DNA of 64,000 nucleotides from Sesamum alatum (taxonomy: Eukaryota > Streptophyta > Magnoliopsida > Lamiales > Pedaliaceae), in assembly GCA_034509735.1 (NCBI GenBank), contig JACGWO010000005.1, positions 30,162,479 through 30,226,478 of the forward strand. The letters are read 5' to 3'. Both the position numbers and the translations under genes were made by a program. How positions within the stretch are numbered: the first letter of the stretch is position 1; every line of letters starts with the position of its first letter. The notes beneath the pieces were generated by a model. The model did not search any database, had not been told where the DNA came from, and saw nothing but the letters and a program-made list of their open reading frames with translations. Positions 13,460-25,044 of the stretch are shown here, piece after piece.

Positions 13460-15815
13460 ATGCCGATGGAAGCACTCAAGACCCTTCTTGAGGAAAGGTT
13501 CGAGGAAGGGTTCGAAACGTTTCCAAATTTCTTGATTTATGCCGTCCTCGAATGGGTGATGATCATCTTGCTTTTCGTCGATGGACTGCTCGCCTTCATT
13601 TCCAACGAATTGGCCAAGTTCTTCGGGCTTCAAATACCATGCTTGCTCTGCACAAGGATTGATCATGTCCTTGTCCATAGGCACTCGAGTTTTTACTACA
13701 ACGATTCGATGTGTGAGGTTCACAAGAAGGACATATCCTCCCTTGCCTATTGCCACATGCACAAGAAGTTGTCCGATATCCGTAACATGTGCCAAGGATG
13801 CCTTCTTTCCTTTGCCACAGGAAAGGAATCTGATTGTGAAAAGTATAAGTCCCTTGTTGGGATACTGCACAAGGATATTGATTTTACGGAGGACGAACGG
13901 AAATTGCTCGCGAAACCGGTAAAGAAGGATGATGCCGATGTATATGATGAGAAGAGTAGTGATGTTCCTAGGTGTTCTTGCTGTGAGGAGCCTCTGAAAG
14001 TGAAATCGGCCACAAAATTTATGAGGAGTTTATCGATGAACGCCCCAGCCCCGTCTCCTCGAGCATCGTGGTTGAGCAGGAATGAGGAAGGACGAAACAT
14101 GGAATTGCCACCTTCTAGGTACGCAGAGCTTAAGTTTACATCAGACACAGACTCGGAGATCCCGGAGGATGACTCTTCAAATGTAGAGAATCAAGGTGAG
14201 TGGTATTGCTCCTTTGTTACTTTCTTGATGGAGCAAATTGCGGTACAAAAGAGCATTTTGTTCAGTTTCCTATTCTTCAATGGGATTTTCAGATGAACAA
14301 AATTTTATATTGGTAAAGAATTCAACATTTTCTCGCTGCTCGTGATTTCGATCTTACATTATGGAAATGCTTTTGTAGCACGAAAAAAATTGTTATTCGT
14401 TCATTTAAGCTAGCATATGAATCTTTGTGTTAGGAATCACAAAGAATCTTGTTCTTACTGTGTGTTTATCTCCTGTCTTTTTAGATCAGGCCTTCTTTAA
14501 ACTTATTTTTGTTGAAAGACGAGCTCGTAATGATAGAGATATTATATAAATTGCATACGTATAGATGCTGAAGGTTGTAGTGTCCTATAGCAGGTAAAGA
14601 GGATGTGAAAGATAAGACGGCGCCACCACCACTGCCACCGCCAGCAGATTCTGAGGAAGTAAATGAAGATACGACTAGAACCCCAAGTTTTGCAAGAGGC
14701 AATAAATTTTTCGGGATCCCATTTGATTCAGCAGCTCTGCTGAGTCCTAGATGGATTAACAGGAGTATGAGAAAACCATCAATGGACAGAATAGACTTTA
14801 CGATGGAGCCTAATGATCAGGCAAGTGCTCTCAATGAGGTAGACGGTGACACTTTGAATCGTTTGAAGAGACAAGTTCGTGTGGACCACAAGTCCCTGAT
14901 GGCTTTGTACATGGAGTTGGATGAAGAAAGAAGCGCTTCTGCTATAGCAGCAAATAATGCAATGGCCATGATTACCCGTCTACAAGCAGAAAAGGCAGCT
15001 GTCCAAATGGAGGCTTTACAGTATCAAAGAATGATGGAAGAGCAGGCGGAGTACGATCAAGAAGCTCTGCAAATCATGAGAGACATCCTTGTAAAGAGAG
15101 ACCAAGACGTAAAGGCTTTAGAGTCTGAACTCGAGGCCTATAGAGAAAAATACGGGCATATCAGGAAATTAGGGAGTGAGATTTGTGAAATGGATGCTGA
15201 TGAAGATTACCAAGAGATGAAATCCCAGGCCGTATCGTCATTTAGTGAAAAATCAGACTACATCAGCTCATATGGAGCTGATCAAAATGAAAGTGAGCGT
15301 ACTTATGGACGCCCAATGGAGAATGGAGGAGGAAATCAAGAAGAATCATATATAGATTTTGAAGGAGAGAGATCTTATCTTCTAGGTCTTTTGACTGATC
15401 TTGAGGAAAAGGTGAAGATAAATGAAGGATCCAATTCCTCAGAGTTAGCCACAATCAAGGACGACGAAGAAGGCGAAGGTAATTGAGAGCCGAATTTTTC
15501 AACGCTTAGACTGCTGGCTATTGTTTCCAAGATTTCTTTTCCTTTACATCTTTCACTTACTTTCTCCATGATCGTTAAACCATAAAGGTTCTTTGTGTTG
15601 TGATAGGAAATAAAAATAAGGTCACTCTTACAAGAGAAGTATCCTTGATGAAGGAGAGGTTGAGAGCCATCGAAGCAGATAGTGGCTTCTTAAAGCAGGC
15701 TGCTATGACACTGCAAAGAGGGGGCGAGGGAACTAAACTCTTGGCTGAGATAGCTCAACATCTCCGAGACATTAGACACTCAGTTAAATCTCCCTCAAAC
15801 AACACAGATGCATGA
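13460..15815 (+). CDS. Probable myosin-binding protein, GTD-binding (DUF593) domain (3 exons)
   Basis: Members of this plant family are membrane-anchored receptors that bind the globular tail of myosin XI and couple vesicles to actin-based movement. Exons 13460-14195, 14594-15478 and 15607-15815 join in phase to 609 residues. I chose the ATG at 13460 because the codon upstream in frame at 13448 is GTG. A hydrophobic segment lies at about residues 24-47, followed by a cysteine/histidine-rich region (CLLC near 61-64, CHMH and CQGC further on). The coiled-coil GTD-binding domain runs from about 332 to 434 (Leu/Glu-rich heptads ending in LESELEAYREKYG). The C-terminal exon has a second coiled coil typical of the family. 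It most resembles the MYOB5/MYOB6 branch as I remember it, but the exact paralogue cannot be fixed by eye. Confidence 0.9.
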
Positions 15816-18095
15816 ATTTTCCTCCTGCAGGTGAGATTTCCATTCCAAGAGATCTCTCCTTGATTTGAGTTTGTCTTTTCTTTTCTCCACGTTGTCGGAG
15901 GCCTGAAAAATGATTTGAAGAGGTAAGAAAACAGGTACAAAACGGTGGAGTCGTAAAGGTAGCTCTTCTCTAATCTCAATTTCTGAAAATCCAACAATGT
16001 ATCTGATATCTTTGGATATGAAGACTATGTGTGTTATTGATCTTTGGAATTGGATGACAATTTGGTGCCTAAACTGTGAAGTACAAGCTCATTCTTATTA
16101 TATTGGAAGTGATTTTGAAGCTCATTTCATATATATAGAACGAAACGAGGCACTATTTTGTAACTTATTTGATCAATTTTTTCTTATTTCTTTTGGTGGC
16201 AGTTCCTTTTCGTTCTCTTTTCCATTCTTTTCTCCGGATTAGGATGTGAATGGCTATAGATTTGCTGGACAGAGCGTTGGAGCCCCAGCTTGAATGTTTT
16301 ATGAGCTTTTGCTTCTCGCATCTCAACTGCTAGTGGTAAAGTTTTGATGAAGTTTTCGTTCTTGATTTGCCATATATTTACCAATTACACACATTTGCAC
16401 CATTTGGATGGGATTCTTAGTACTATAAGCTTGGATTGGAAGCTTACATGATTACATCTATATGCATGCTTTCTTTGTTTTTTGAGGTAAAACTTCAGTA
16501 CTTAAATAGGACTGTAAAATAGAGCTTCACTTAGCATATGATAGTTATTAACTACTAATCGATCATGTAATATTTCATTCTCGAATTAGTCATGAAAAAG
16601 TAGTCGATCTTTCTATCCTTTCACCTAGCATGGAGACTGTCAACAACAACGTTCTCCATATTTACTTGATGTTGAAGTTCAGAATATCCGAAATATCTAT
16701 GAAAATTTAAAGCAAGAATCTCATAGTTTGATACTATTCTTGCCATCTTCAGGTCAGAGATCCATGGGAACACGACACGCCAAATTCTCCTTGCATGCAC
16801 AACGTGCAAGAAGATGATGCAGCCTTGATGTCAGAACAAAGCTTTTCATCTACAGCAGATATAACTCTGTCTCACATGGAAATGCGTGGATGATATTAGC
16901 TGGTTGGAGAAACAATCTGATAGGAAGAATACTCAGTATATGGTGGTCATCTCTTTGCAGCTTGAATACCACAACTGCAAGCTTTTGATCGACGCTACAG
17001 ATGCTGAGCAGTCTGTTACATCAGTCAAGAATCAGAGAAGAGCGCGTAAAACTTGAAGCTGATTAGCAATATAGTACATTAGAGAACGGAATACGGGTTG
17101 CCCTTTTCGTAGTAACTAGGTCCATCTTTTTTACATGGACTCATTTTCGTAGATAATTCTCTTTTTTCTAGGGTTTCAGAACACCATAGTTCGATGGAAC
17201 GATGTAGTGATTGATACTCAATTACTGATTTTGATGCTCTTTTTTCTCTCACACTTTAACCTGTGCAACTATTTCAAGCATTTAGTCATACCTGTGCAGT
17301 TACTGATACTGCTATTGGCCTTAAATTTTCCATTTACCAAGTCCATGAAAGGAACCTTATAACCTTTTAAATTTGCCACTCTTCTGGCTTAGCTAATTAG
17401 ATTGATGAAAAGCCAAAGAGAGAAAGAAATGTCAGTGATCAAAATGTCAACTGAATTCACTGTTTTGCTCTCAGTTATCTGTTTTTTTGGCTTTTTTCTA
17501 CTCCAAGGTAGTTGGCAGGAAACCTCACTTGGAGGAAAAACAATTGTCCATTTGCTGTTGACTAGTTCTTCCAATCTGCACTCTTTTTCCCAAGAACTTG
17601 TTCATCATTCATTTTAATAACAACACTGATAGGGACGGCGCACGGGTTGCTCTCTGGTCGATGCTTTCCAAGATAGAACCTGTCACCTGTATATGACAGT
17701 TGAATCTCCTATGTGCTTTGAGATGGTTCTAGCTCTTTGGGTCAATAATGGTCGAATGGGAAATGGTTTTCTATGTCGATCATTAGAGTTAACGTGTCTT
17801 GATTATTGAGCTTAGCTGTCTAGTTCAGGATGAGACCGACACCCAATTCCATATCCTAAACTAAGATTCGGAGACGGTTGATGGAAGGACCATACCTGTA
17901 TAGAACTACTCCAAACTGATGCTGGTTTTTTATCTAATATCAACACTCAGAAGCCAACTACTCCAAACTCCTCTCTTAGACTTTTGATAGCATCTGTTGC
18001 ATTGACTTTCTTGAACAAGACTCAAGAAACATGGCCTATAAATCGAATGGTGCTTCACCAGGCAATAGTCTTATCACCTTCTATACATTTGCTCC
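15816..18095. other. 3' flank of the myosin-binding gene and promoter region of the germin-like gene
   Basis: The first part is probably 3' untranslated sequence of the upstream gene; a possible splice junction word (GCAG/GTGAGATT) follows the stop. About 16620-17058 contains short exon-like open stretches in differing frames (ending KNQRRARKT then stop near 17057) that I could not join into a gene. The rest shows nothing recognisable. Confidence 0.4.
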
Positions 18096-18740
18096 ATGGC
18101 TTCTGAACTCTGCTTAATACTTTTGCTACTCTTACCATTCCCTTCTCACTCTGCAGATCCTGATCCCTTGCAGGATTTCTGTATAGCTGATTTGAAAGGC
18201 ACGATATCAGTAAACGGCTTTCCCTGCAAACCGGGCTCAAACGTTACCTCAGATGATTTTTTCTTTGATGGGCTCAGCCAAGAAGGGAACACAAACAATT
18301 CTTTTGGAAGCAGTGTGGCTCAGGGCAACGTTCTTGCGTTTCCAGGCCTTAACACTCTAGGTATCTCCATGAACCGAGTTGACATCGCTCCTGGAGGACT
18401 TAATCCTCCTCATTCACACCCTCGGGCCACAGAATCAGGCATAGTCGTCCAGGGAACGCTCCTCGTGGGGCTGATGACAACTGGGAACGTGTTTTACTCA
18501 AAGAATTTGACAGCAGGACAGATGTTTGTGATCCCAAGGGGGCTAGTCCACTTCCAGCTGAACGTTGGACAGGAGAAAGCACTGATTTTCACAGCTTTTA
18601 ACAGCCATTTGCCTGGGGCCGTTGTGCTTCCCCTGAATCTTTTTGCTTCGACGCCTTCTGTCCCTGACAATGTCCTGACAAAAGCTTTCCAAGTCGAGCA
18701 ACCTGTCATCGATGAAATCAAGTCCACGTTTGGTGGTTAA
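18096..18740 (+). CDS. Germin-like protein (cupin), secreted
   Basis: Germin-like proteins are secreted, manganese-binding cupins of the cell wall; some act as oxalate oxidase or superoxide dismutase, others have no proven activity. The intronless frame encodes 214 residues. It starts with a signal peptide (Leu-rich, residues 4-13, likely cut near Ser19). Cys29 and Cys44 are placed for the family's disulfide. Cupin box 1 gives metal ligands His106, His108 and Glu113 (HSHPRATE), and box 2 gives His152 (PRGLVH, then Asn156). N-glycosylation sequons occur at Asn49, Asn67 and Asn137. All metal ligands are present, so it should fold and bind metal; which enzyme activity it has, if any, cannot be read from the sequence. 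Confidence 0.93.
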   Translation: MASELCLILLLLLPFPSHSADPDPLQDFCIADLKGTISVNGFPCKPGSNVTSDDFFFDGLSQEGNTNNSFGSSVAQGNVLAFPGLNTLGISMNRVDIAPGGLNPPHSHPRATESGIVVQGTLLVGLMTTGNVFYSKNLTAGQMFVIPRGLVHFQLNVGQEKALIFTAFNSHLPGAVVLPLNLFASTPSVPDNVLTKAFQVEQPVIDEIKSTFGG

Positions 18741-19971
18741 ACTGTTCTCTACTTTCCCTTTTGAGTTAAGATTCAGAATAAAAACGACAAGAAACAGTTC
18801 AGGGCAGCTGTGTTTATCGATTAACATGTTCCCCACGTCGCATCTTGTGTATTCCCTCAAGAGTAAATCGATCATGTCAAAAAAATAAGCACCAGTATCT
18901 TCCACAGGAATTGATTTTCTGTTTCAAGTCAATGTTTCTAAACAAAAAGTATTGTCTGAGGTCTATGAGACTATGTAATGCAGCTTAATCTGATGCTTTC
19001 GGACAGAAAAGAATACGAAACAGTCATTCAACACTACTTCATGGATTTGGATATATCACAGATGCTATAACTTATAATCTGGAAATAAGATCAAACGACT
19101 ACATGCACTGACACACTACACTTAAGCAGTAATGGCACGATTTAATCTTTCTTGATACGTTTCGATTGTTAAACAAGACATATATTGCTTCCAAGAAATC
19201 CGACTTTACATCCAAATTTGATAAGTATTTCAGATTCTGTAGACACCATTCTAGTTCAACAAATAAACAGCTTTATTCAGATCCCAGAACGATGAATCCA
19301 TCAGTCAAAGTACTTAAAACTTCACTAAAAATTTTCCTTACCAATAACGGCAGTAGAACCAGCAAGAATCTCCAGCTCCGCGTTTCCCATTGTGATCATG
19401 GTCATGTTCCTGAAGGGCACCTCGCAGAGACTGGGAAGCATCGTAGGCCTCAACGATCTGTAAGTGTGGTCAAGGAATCAAGCAGTGAGAGGTCATCTGA
19501 TCTAATTCTGAGGGCAGCCAAAGCATCAATGTAATGACCATTGCAATGGCGATTGCAGTTCTTACTGCAACGAGATCAGTAGTAAGGAGAACGAAGCTGC
19601 AATAGTCAGACAAAAAGATCGTTCTCCAAGGGGCCGTAATCCCATCACAAGTTTGGATATATTACAACATTTCATGTGATCAAGAATATGCATTATATGA
19701 ATCTGGTCTTGGAGTTTGCAGTGGTTTATGTACAAAATCATAACATCTATCTACCACTATTACATCGTAGGCTTCCACGCCTGAACATTGCTGTTCTTGA
19801 GAAAGTATCTTGTCTGAATGTTGGGACTTTTCCAACAACAGAAGAAAGGGGATGTGAGAGAAAACAGAGCTAGGCAAGAACAAGAGGTGTTTCGTGCAAG
19901 ACTTCATGAAAAATCACAAACTTCATGGCATTATATATACGTGTCTGAAATAAGAAAGTTGTCGATGATCA
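18741..19971. other. Intergenic region between the germin-like and RING genes
   Basis: The converging 3' ends of the two neighbouring genes lie here. On the minus strand, 19338-19672 has two open stretches joined by plausible GT-AG sites, but neither joined frame shows a recognisable domain, so I do not call a gene. Nothing else stands out. Confidence 0.35.
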
Positions 19972-20310
19972 TCAGAAACCAGCAACATGGAAAGAAGAAA
20001 ACCAAATCACCATTTCCTCAGTGAAACACTCTTGTCTTCTGGACCCCTTATGATCGCCTTCATTACAGTCTTGTTCCATTGGAAACCTGCACACTGGACA
20101 CGTGTTCTTGAAATGTGGGGTGGCCAGCCATCTACCGATGCAAACGCTGTGAAACTCATGCAGACAGGGCAGCACCCGCCTCCCATTTTCACCATCCAGG
20201 GCCGACAGGCAGACGGCGCACTCAACTACCGCTGCTGCCCGAGATTTTGACAATGTTCTTGGCCCAAAGATGGTAGTAAGCATAGACATGAATATGTTCT
20301 TGAATGCCAT
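19972..20310 (-). CDS. Small RING-H2 zinc finger protein, probable E3 ubiquitin ligase
   Basis: RING-H2 proteins recruit ubiquitin-charged E2 enzymes and promote ubiquitin transfer. This single-exon frame encodes 112 residues. The cross-brace ligands are Cys31, Cys34, Cys49, His51, His54, Cys57, Cys71 and Cys74, matching C-x2-C-x14-C-x-H-x2-H-x2-C-x13-C-x2-C, and the conserved Trp61 follows the sixth ligand. The N-terminus is short and has no clear transmembrane helix; the tail after the RING is basic/acidic and low in recognisable motifs. Many such small RING-H2 genes occur in plants and respond to stress; the substrate of this one is unknown. It is convergent with the germin-like gene. Confidence 0.85.
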   Translation of the reverse strand: MAFKNIFMSMLTTIFGPRTLSKSRAAAVVECAVCLSALDGENGRRVLPCLHEFHSVCIGRWLATPHFKNTCPVCRFPMEQDCNEGDHKGSRRQECFTEEMVIWFSSFHVAGF

Positions 20311-20830
20311 TGGAGAGTGAACAAAGAGTAGTTGTAATAAACATTGATTTAGTTCATTGATGGATGTGTTGTTTTTTAGGAGAGTTTGAGGTTGGATTTG
20401 TATGTAATAAACAAAAGGATTGATTTGTTGTCAGGTAATATTGCGTGGTTTGGAAGTGAAATAGTAGGTGGTTGGAGATGAGCTTTGAAGAATTTGAGTG
20501 TTCAACTCAAAATTGGTTGCACCTAGACAAGAAGGAGACATTGATGTACGTTGTTTTCTATTTCAACTAGGTAGAGTTACAAACGTTGTTCTAAATGGTA
20601 ATTGCAGTTCTAGTTCGGATCAGATCTAATCAAGTTGAATGTAATTACTAATTACACGAGAGTTTAATACACCTGTCATGTAATTGATATACACTATAAT
20701 GAGTACAACAATCGCAATGTGATTAGATTTGCGGCAAAAACTAGTCTGAATTTAAAAAGATTTTCATGAATAATGATCTTAGGTATTGAAAATGTACGTT
20801 CGAGTTTCTTACACGAGTTTTAGGTTAATT
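20311..20830. promoter_or_regulatory. Upstream region of the RING-H2 gene
   Basis: This minus-strand upstream sequence is AT-rich and gene-free. It should hold the promoter and leader of the RING gene, but no specific element can be assigned with confidence. Confidence 0.3.
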
Positions 20831-20833
20831 TTA

Positions 20834-21269
20834 GGGTAAATTACAGTTACCTCTCCTGAGGTTTGATATAATTACAAATACCCTGTGTTATTTGAGAAAT
20901 TACAAATACCCTCCCTGAGGTTTGTAACCCGTCTGACAAATAACCCATTTCCATCCATTTTTATAGGTAAACTGACCAAAATGCCCTTTTGCAATTTGAA
21001 TTTTTTTTATTTAATGAATTTTGAATTTTTTTAGACTACAATGTGCAGGGAGAGATTTCTTAATTTTTTTACACATAGGAGCAATAATGAAATTTGCCTC
21101 GACTAATTAATTTATAATTTTTTTATAAAAAAAAAAATCAAGGGCAAAATGGTCAATTTCACGCATTTGGTTAAAAATTACAAACTTCAGGAGGGTATTT
21201 GTAATTTTCAAACAATGAGAAGTATTTATAATTATACCAAACCCTAGGAGAGGTGACTGTAATTTACCC
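20834..21269. mobile_element. PIF/Harbinger-like MITE with TTA target duplication
   Basis: A 436-bp non-coding element has inverted ends of about 50 bp: GGGTAAATTACAGTTACCTC on the left and its near-exact inverse on the right. The triplet TTA flanks both sides (20831-20833 and 21270-21272), the target duplication expected for PIF/Harbinger elements. Diverged relatives occur near 27.84 and 55.35 kb. Confidence 0.75.
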
Positions 21270-22330
21270 TTAATATTATTGGTAATTGAATTCCGTAATT
21301 TGTTTTTTTATTATTGGTTTAAGAAATTTAGGCGATGTAAAACATCTTCCATATGAAGGAACTTTTATAAGGCCACAGTTTCCAATAAAAGGAGCAATGT
21401 TAAGGCATATTAATTGTGTTAATTTTTTAAAATAAAATTCGTAATTATATCAATATATCAATTAATAATTCAATACATTTGTACTAATATTAAATTACAA
21501 ACAAAATTATATGACTACATACTTCATTAATTAATACATCCTTTCTAACTTTGATTGATGTGTATTTGACTTTGCCATTGCATCTTTTTAGACAATTGTT
21601 TCTTGATGCACCAGAAAGACATTACAATTTCCATGATAGAAAATAATACAATAACAACCATTGGATCAGATTTCCTTTTCAGACAAGCAACAAGGATTGA
21701 TCCACAATATCTATCTGCAGAATTAAATCCTAGGATATTTTTGGTCCAAGCAAGAATAATTTATTGCAATTCCCATCGCATCATCTATTTCATTTCATAT
21801 ATACATATCCCGTGTATAAACTCTTTCCTAAGAATAATAACATAAATTTTATACACGTGGCGTGTATATGAGAAATTGAATAGAAGACGTAACAAGATTT
21901 ATAATAGAAAATCCAATACGCTATTTTACAGAGACTGCGTACAAGTTTGAGACAATTCTTGTACATAGGTAATACAACTTTGTTAGCTTGAAATGATTAC
22001 AAGCTGATCCCTATTTTGGTGCATGGGAAACGCGAGTAATTCTTAATAGGTCTCCGAACTTGAAATCCCTGACGATCACAACCATCTGACTGTAACAAGA
22101 CCATATAGGTCCAACTACATGAATGATTGTGATAATCTCAAGTTTGAAATCCACAGAGCACCTATAAATGACCCGATTACATGAATGGTTGTGATTTTCC
22201 GATGACCTGAAATCTTGAAAGCTCCTAGAAATAACCCGGGAGACGCATCTCTACCACTAAAACCACAAGGGAACTAAGTTACTTAGGTTAAGACAGTACA
22301 TTTGATGTTTTGAACTATCTTGATTCCTTG

Positions 22331-24687
22331 TCATGTTTCTCTTTCAAAACCACTACCAACCTGCAAATGAGGCCACTCTGTTTGTGTTCCTTGACCATAT
22401 TCTTCGGGCGTTCCTGACCCGTATATCATTCCATTGGCATCAAATGATGGTGCTGCTAGCTGCAATGCAATATTTTCAATAACAGCACGCCTCACGTGAA
22501 TGAATTCAACAACATATCTATCTATCTATACTATATATTAAGGGAGAATACCTCTTTGGCGTCTTCCCCATATTTAGTCTGTTTTTGTAATATTTAACTT
22601 TTTTTTTTCATTTAACTTCCCGCTCCTCCATTGTCTTTTGATAGATATTTTTCTATTTTCATACTTTTTTTTTTTTTGTCACCATATTTCTTATAAAGTA
22701 AGAATGACCCTATCTAATGGGACCAAAAGTACAATTTTGCCTTATAACTTTTACAAGTATCTTTCAAAAAGTTCATATATCTTAAAAATAAAGTAAATGT
22801 TAATCATCTACACGCAACACGTGTGCACTTTACACTAGTCATTTATAAATGTGCAGAGAGAGTTTCATTTCGTTTTATCTTCAAAACAATGTTGATTTCT
22901 TAAACCTTCAGAGATCTATGCTACAGAATAAGATAAATAGGAACTTCTGCACATAATTCTCAACTCATATTACCACTCAGACTATTACCTTCAAATTTAT
23001 ATGGAGAAAAATGACACAAATTTCACTTACATCTTTGGTAGGAAAACCTTCTATTGCGGGATCCAGCCTTGAATTAACTGCTTCAATCTTCATCGACAAA
23101 AACTAGAGCATTGTGGAACCATGAGTGCCAGAAAGATAAGATAAACTAACAGTAAGACAAGAATGTGTTACCTCAACTTGATGCTGTAATGACTGGACGT
23201 AATTAATTATTTCATCAAGAACAAGAGCTTTTCCAATGACCTGAAGTGAAATATGGTATTTTATCCATTTGTGTTTCTTAAAACTTAAAGCCATTAAACA
23301 AACGAAACGAAACCTGGGACCCATATGGAAACAGAAAGTTGCATACTTCATAGTAACACGTTGATGGTATCACGTTTGAAAGACTATGGATATCAACAGA
23401 ACCCAACGGCACCAAAAGCCAACAAAGTTATACTGAAAAGGATGGTAGGAAGAGACCCACCTTGTTGCATCCTGGAACCAAATCTTGCAGTGTTTTCATC
23501 CTCTCGCTGATCTTTTCTCTCCGAGCCTGGAATTGAACCATAGCATGAGAAACTACATTACTGGAAAGCATGTGCTTAGATGCCAAATAATGCGTGCAAG
23601 AATTACTCTTTCTGCTAGACTGTGGCTGTCGGTAGCTTGACCCCTTCTTGCTCTGACATGAATGTAGTCTTTAGGTGGTTCAGGTTTGCTCTTCTCCTCA
23701 ATTGGTTTGATACTGGTCAATGAATTTGTTTCTGCTTCTGTTCTTGAGCCACTGTCTTCATCTCTCGATCCTGATGCTTTCATTCGTTTACCATTCGACT
23801 CATTCTGTTGCGTGGAGAGAAATAAGTTTAACAATCATCACTCTAGTTTGAGTAAATCAAATATTTCATCCGAGTAAATCATTAGCAAGAAATGCAATTG
23901 TCTATTCTTGTACAAAAGGAATATTGAAAGATAGGTGGAATTCAAGCTGAGACTCAAGATGAAATCGAGTTCAAAGTTGTGGCATTTGTGATGATACCAA
24001 TAGGTATTGATTCACATAGGTAGTAGCGTATTGCATACTTCCGAGCGGTGTAAGACAAATGGTTATACATCGGTCAATAAAGTCTACAACGAATAAGTAC
24101 GATGATAGAAGATATAAATAACATGAACATCTCTCTTATTGTATCATTGTAAGGCTAAATACAACATCATTTCTGATGGGGTAAAATCCGGGAAGTAAAT
24201 GATCGAAACACACTTACACGTCTCAAGTCAAGAACTTCCAACTTTACTCTCCTTATTGCTCTTCCAAAAACAAGTCCCCATTTACAATAAATTGACGATC
24301 TATTTATACTAAACAAATCATGAATGTGGGGAGGCTAAAAGACAATTTCGCCCCCCAACCGACCACTATCTAACGAACACAATTTAATGACCGAGGGTAA
24401 TTTGGTAATTACATATGCGGATTGATCTTGTTACCATCAATTTCCAAGCTTAAATTTGTAATACAAAGGAATTTACCAACAATTACTTCAATAAACATTA
24501 ATTACAGATATGATAAATCCCATTTTTGGCTGTACATTTCCAATTAGAAACAAGAATCTTAAAAACCCTCAACACATCTTATCCAAACAACTAGAAACTG
24601 TAGGAATGAGAAACTTGCTCAATTAAATTAAATTTGAGATACCAGAAATTCACAATTGCAGCTGCACAAAAACATCTATCCTGAAAT

Positions 24688-24725
<38 letters not shown>

Positions 24726-25044
24726 TCACCAAATCATGATGAGCACTACTGGTGGAAACAAGCTTAGAGGAGTCATCCTCAATGGAGTTCAGAACATCCC
24801 TTCTCCTCTTTCCACCACCATTTCCGCCGCGGCTGACGCTCTGGTAAGTCACGGTCGATTGTTCCAAGGAAACATCTCCTACTCCTCCTCCACCGCCGGA
24901 ACCACCGTCACCCAGGCTCCCCATTCTGAGCCCCAGCGCCGCTCCTCCACCGTCCATCCCAGAAGACAGTAGCTCCGCCAAACTATACGAAGGTGGGTTG
25001 ATTGCCGCCGTGAATGATGCTTCATTTACCAAGGGCTGATCCAT
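22331..25044 (-). CDS. BHLH79: bHLH transcription factor, bHLH79/BIGPETAL-like (6 exons)
   Basis: This is a nuclear DNA-binding regulator; relatives control cell size and brassinosteroid or light responses. Minus-strand exons are 25044-24730, 23804-23607, 23526-23461, 23240-23172, 23102-23031 and 22459-22331, all GT-AG and all in phase 0, giving 282 residues. The basic region follows [19 protein letters not shown]; His166, Glu170 and Arg174 form the H-E-R set that reads the G-box CACGTG. The helix-loop-helix continues through [21 protein letters not shown] and [14 protein letters not shown]. The N-terminus is Gly/Ser-rich with a KRRRD basic patch. The C-terminus ends [15 protein letters not shown], as in bHLH79-like proteins. 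Intron 1 begins with a (CT)n run directly after the donor, and intron 5 holds a small Helitron. The length matches the 281 residues I recall for Arabidopsis bHLH79. Confidence 0.92.
22525..22837 (+). mobile_element. Small non-autonomous Helitron in bHLH79 intron 5
   Basis: The element starts TCTATACTATATATTAAG and ends TTTACACTAG, with the host base A before it and T after it, which is the Helitron rule (5' TC, 3' CTRR, insertion between A and T). A short palindrome ACACGTGT lies about 12 bases before the 3' end. It is 313 bp with no coding content. Confidence 0.7.
24690..24723. repeat. (GA)n/(CT)n microsatellite in bHLH79 intron 1
   Basis: About 17 GA units lie directly downstream, in gene orientation, of the first exon's splice donor at 24729. 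A second GA-rich tract lies upstream of the start codon (about 25110-25160). Confidence 0.8.

Noticed and set aside
13361..13870. 169-codon open frame antisense to the myosin-binding gene
   Set aside because: It lies opposite a well-supported coding exon and has no recognisable features; a shadow frame.
17402..17617. 71-codon frame with a hydrophobic stretch between the myosin-binding and germin-like genes
   Set aside because: No homology is recognised, no conserved start context, and it ends without a domain; a chance frame is more likely.
19338..19672. Possible two-exon small gene on the minus strand with a hydrophobic first exon
   Set aside because: Splice sites are plausible but two different frames are equally open and neither shows a known domain; it could be untranslated or non-coding RNA.
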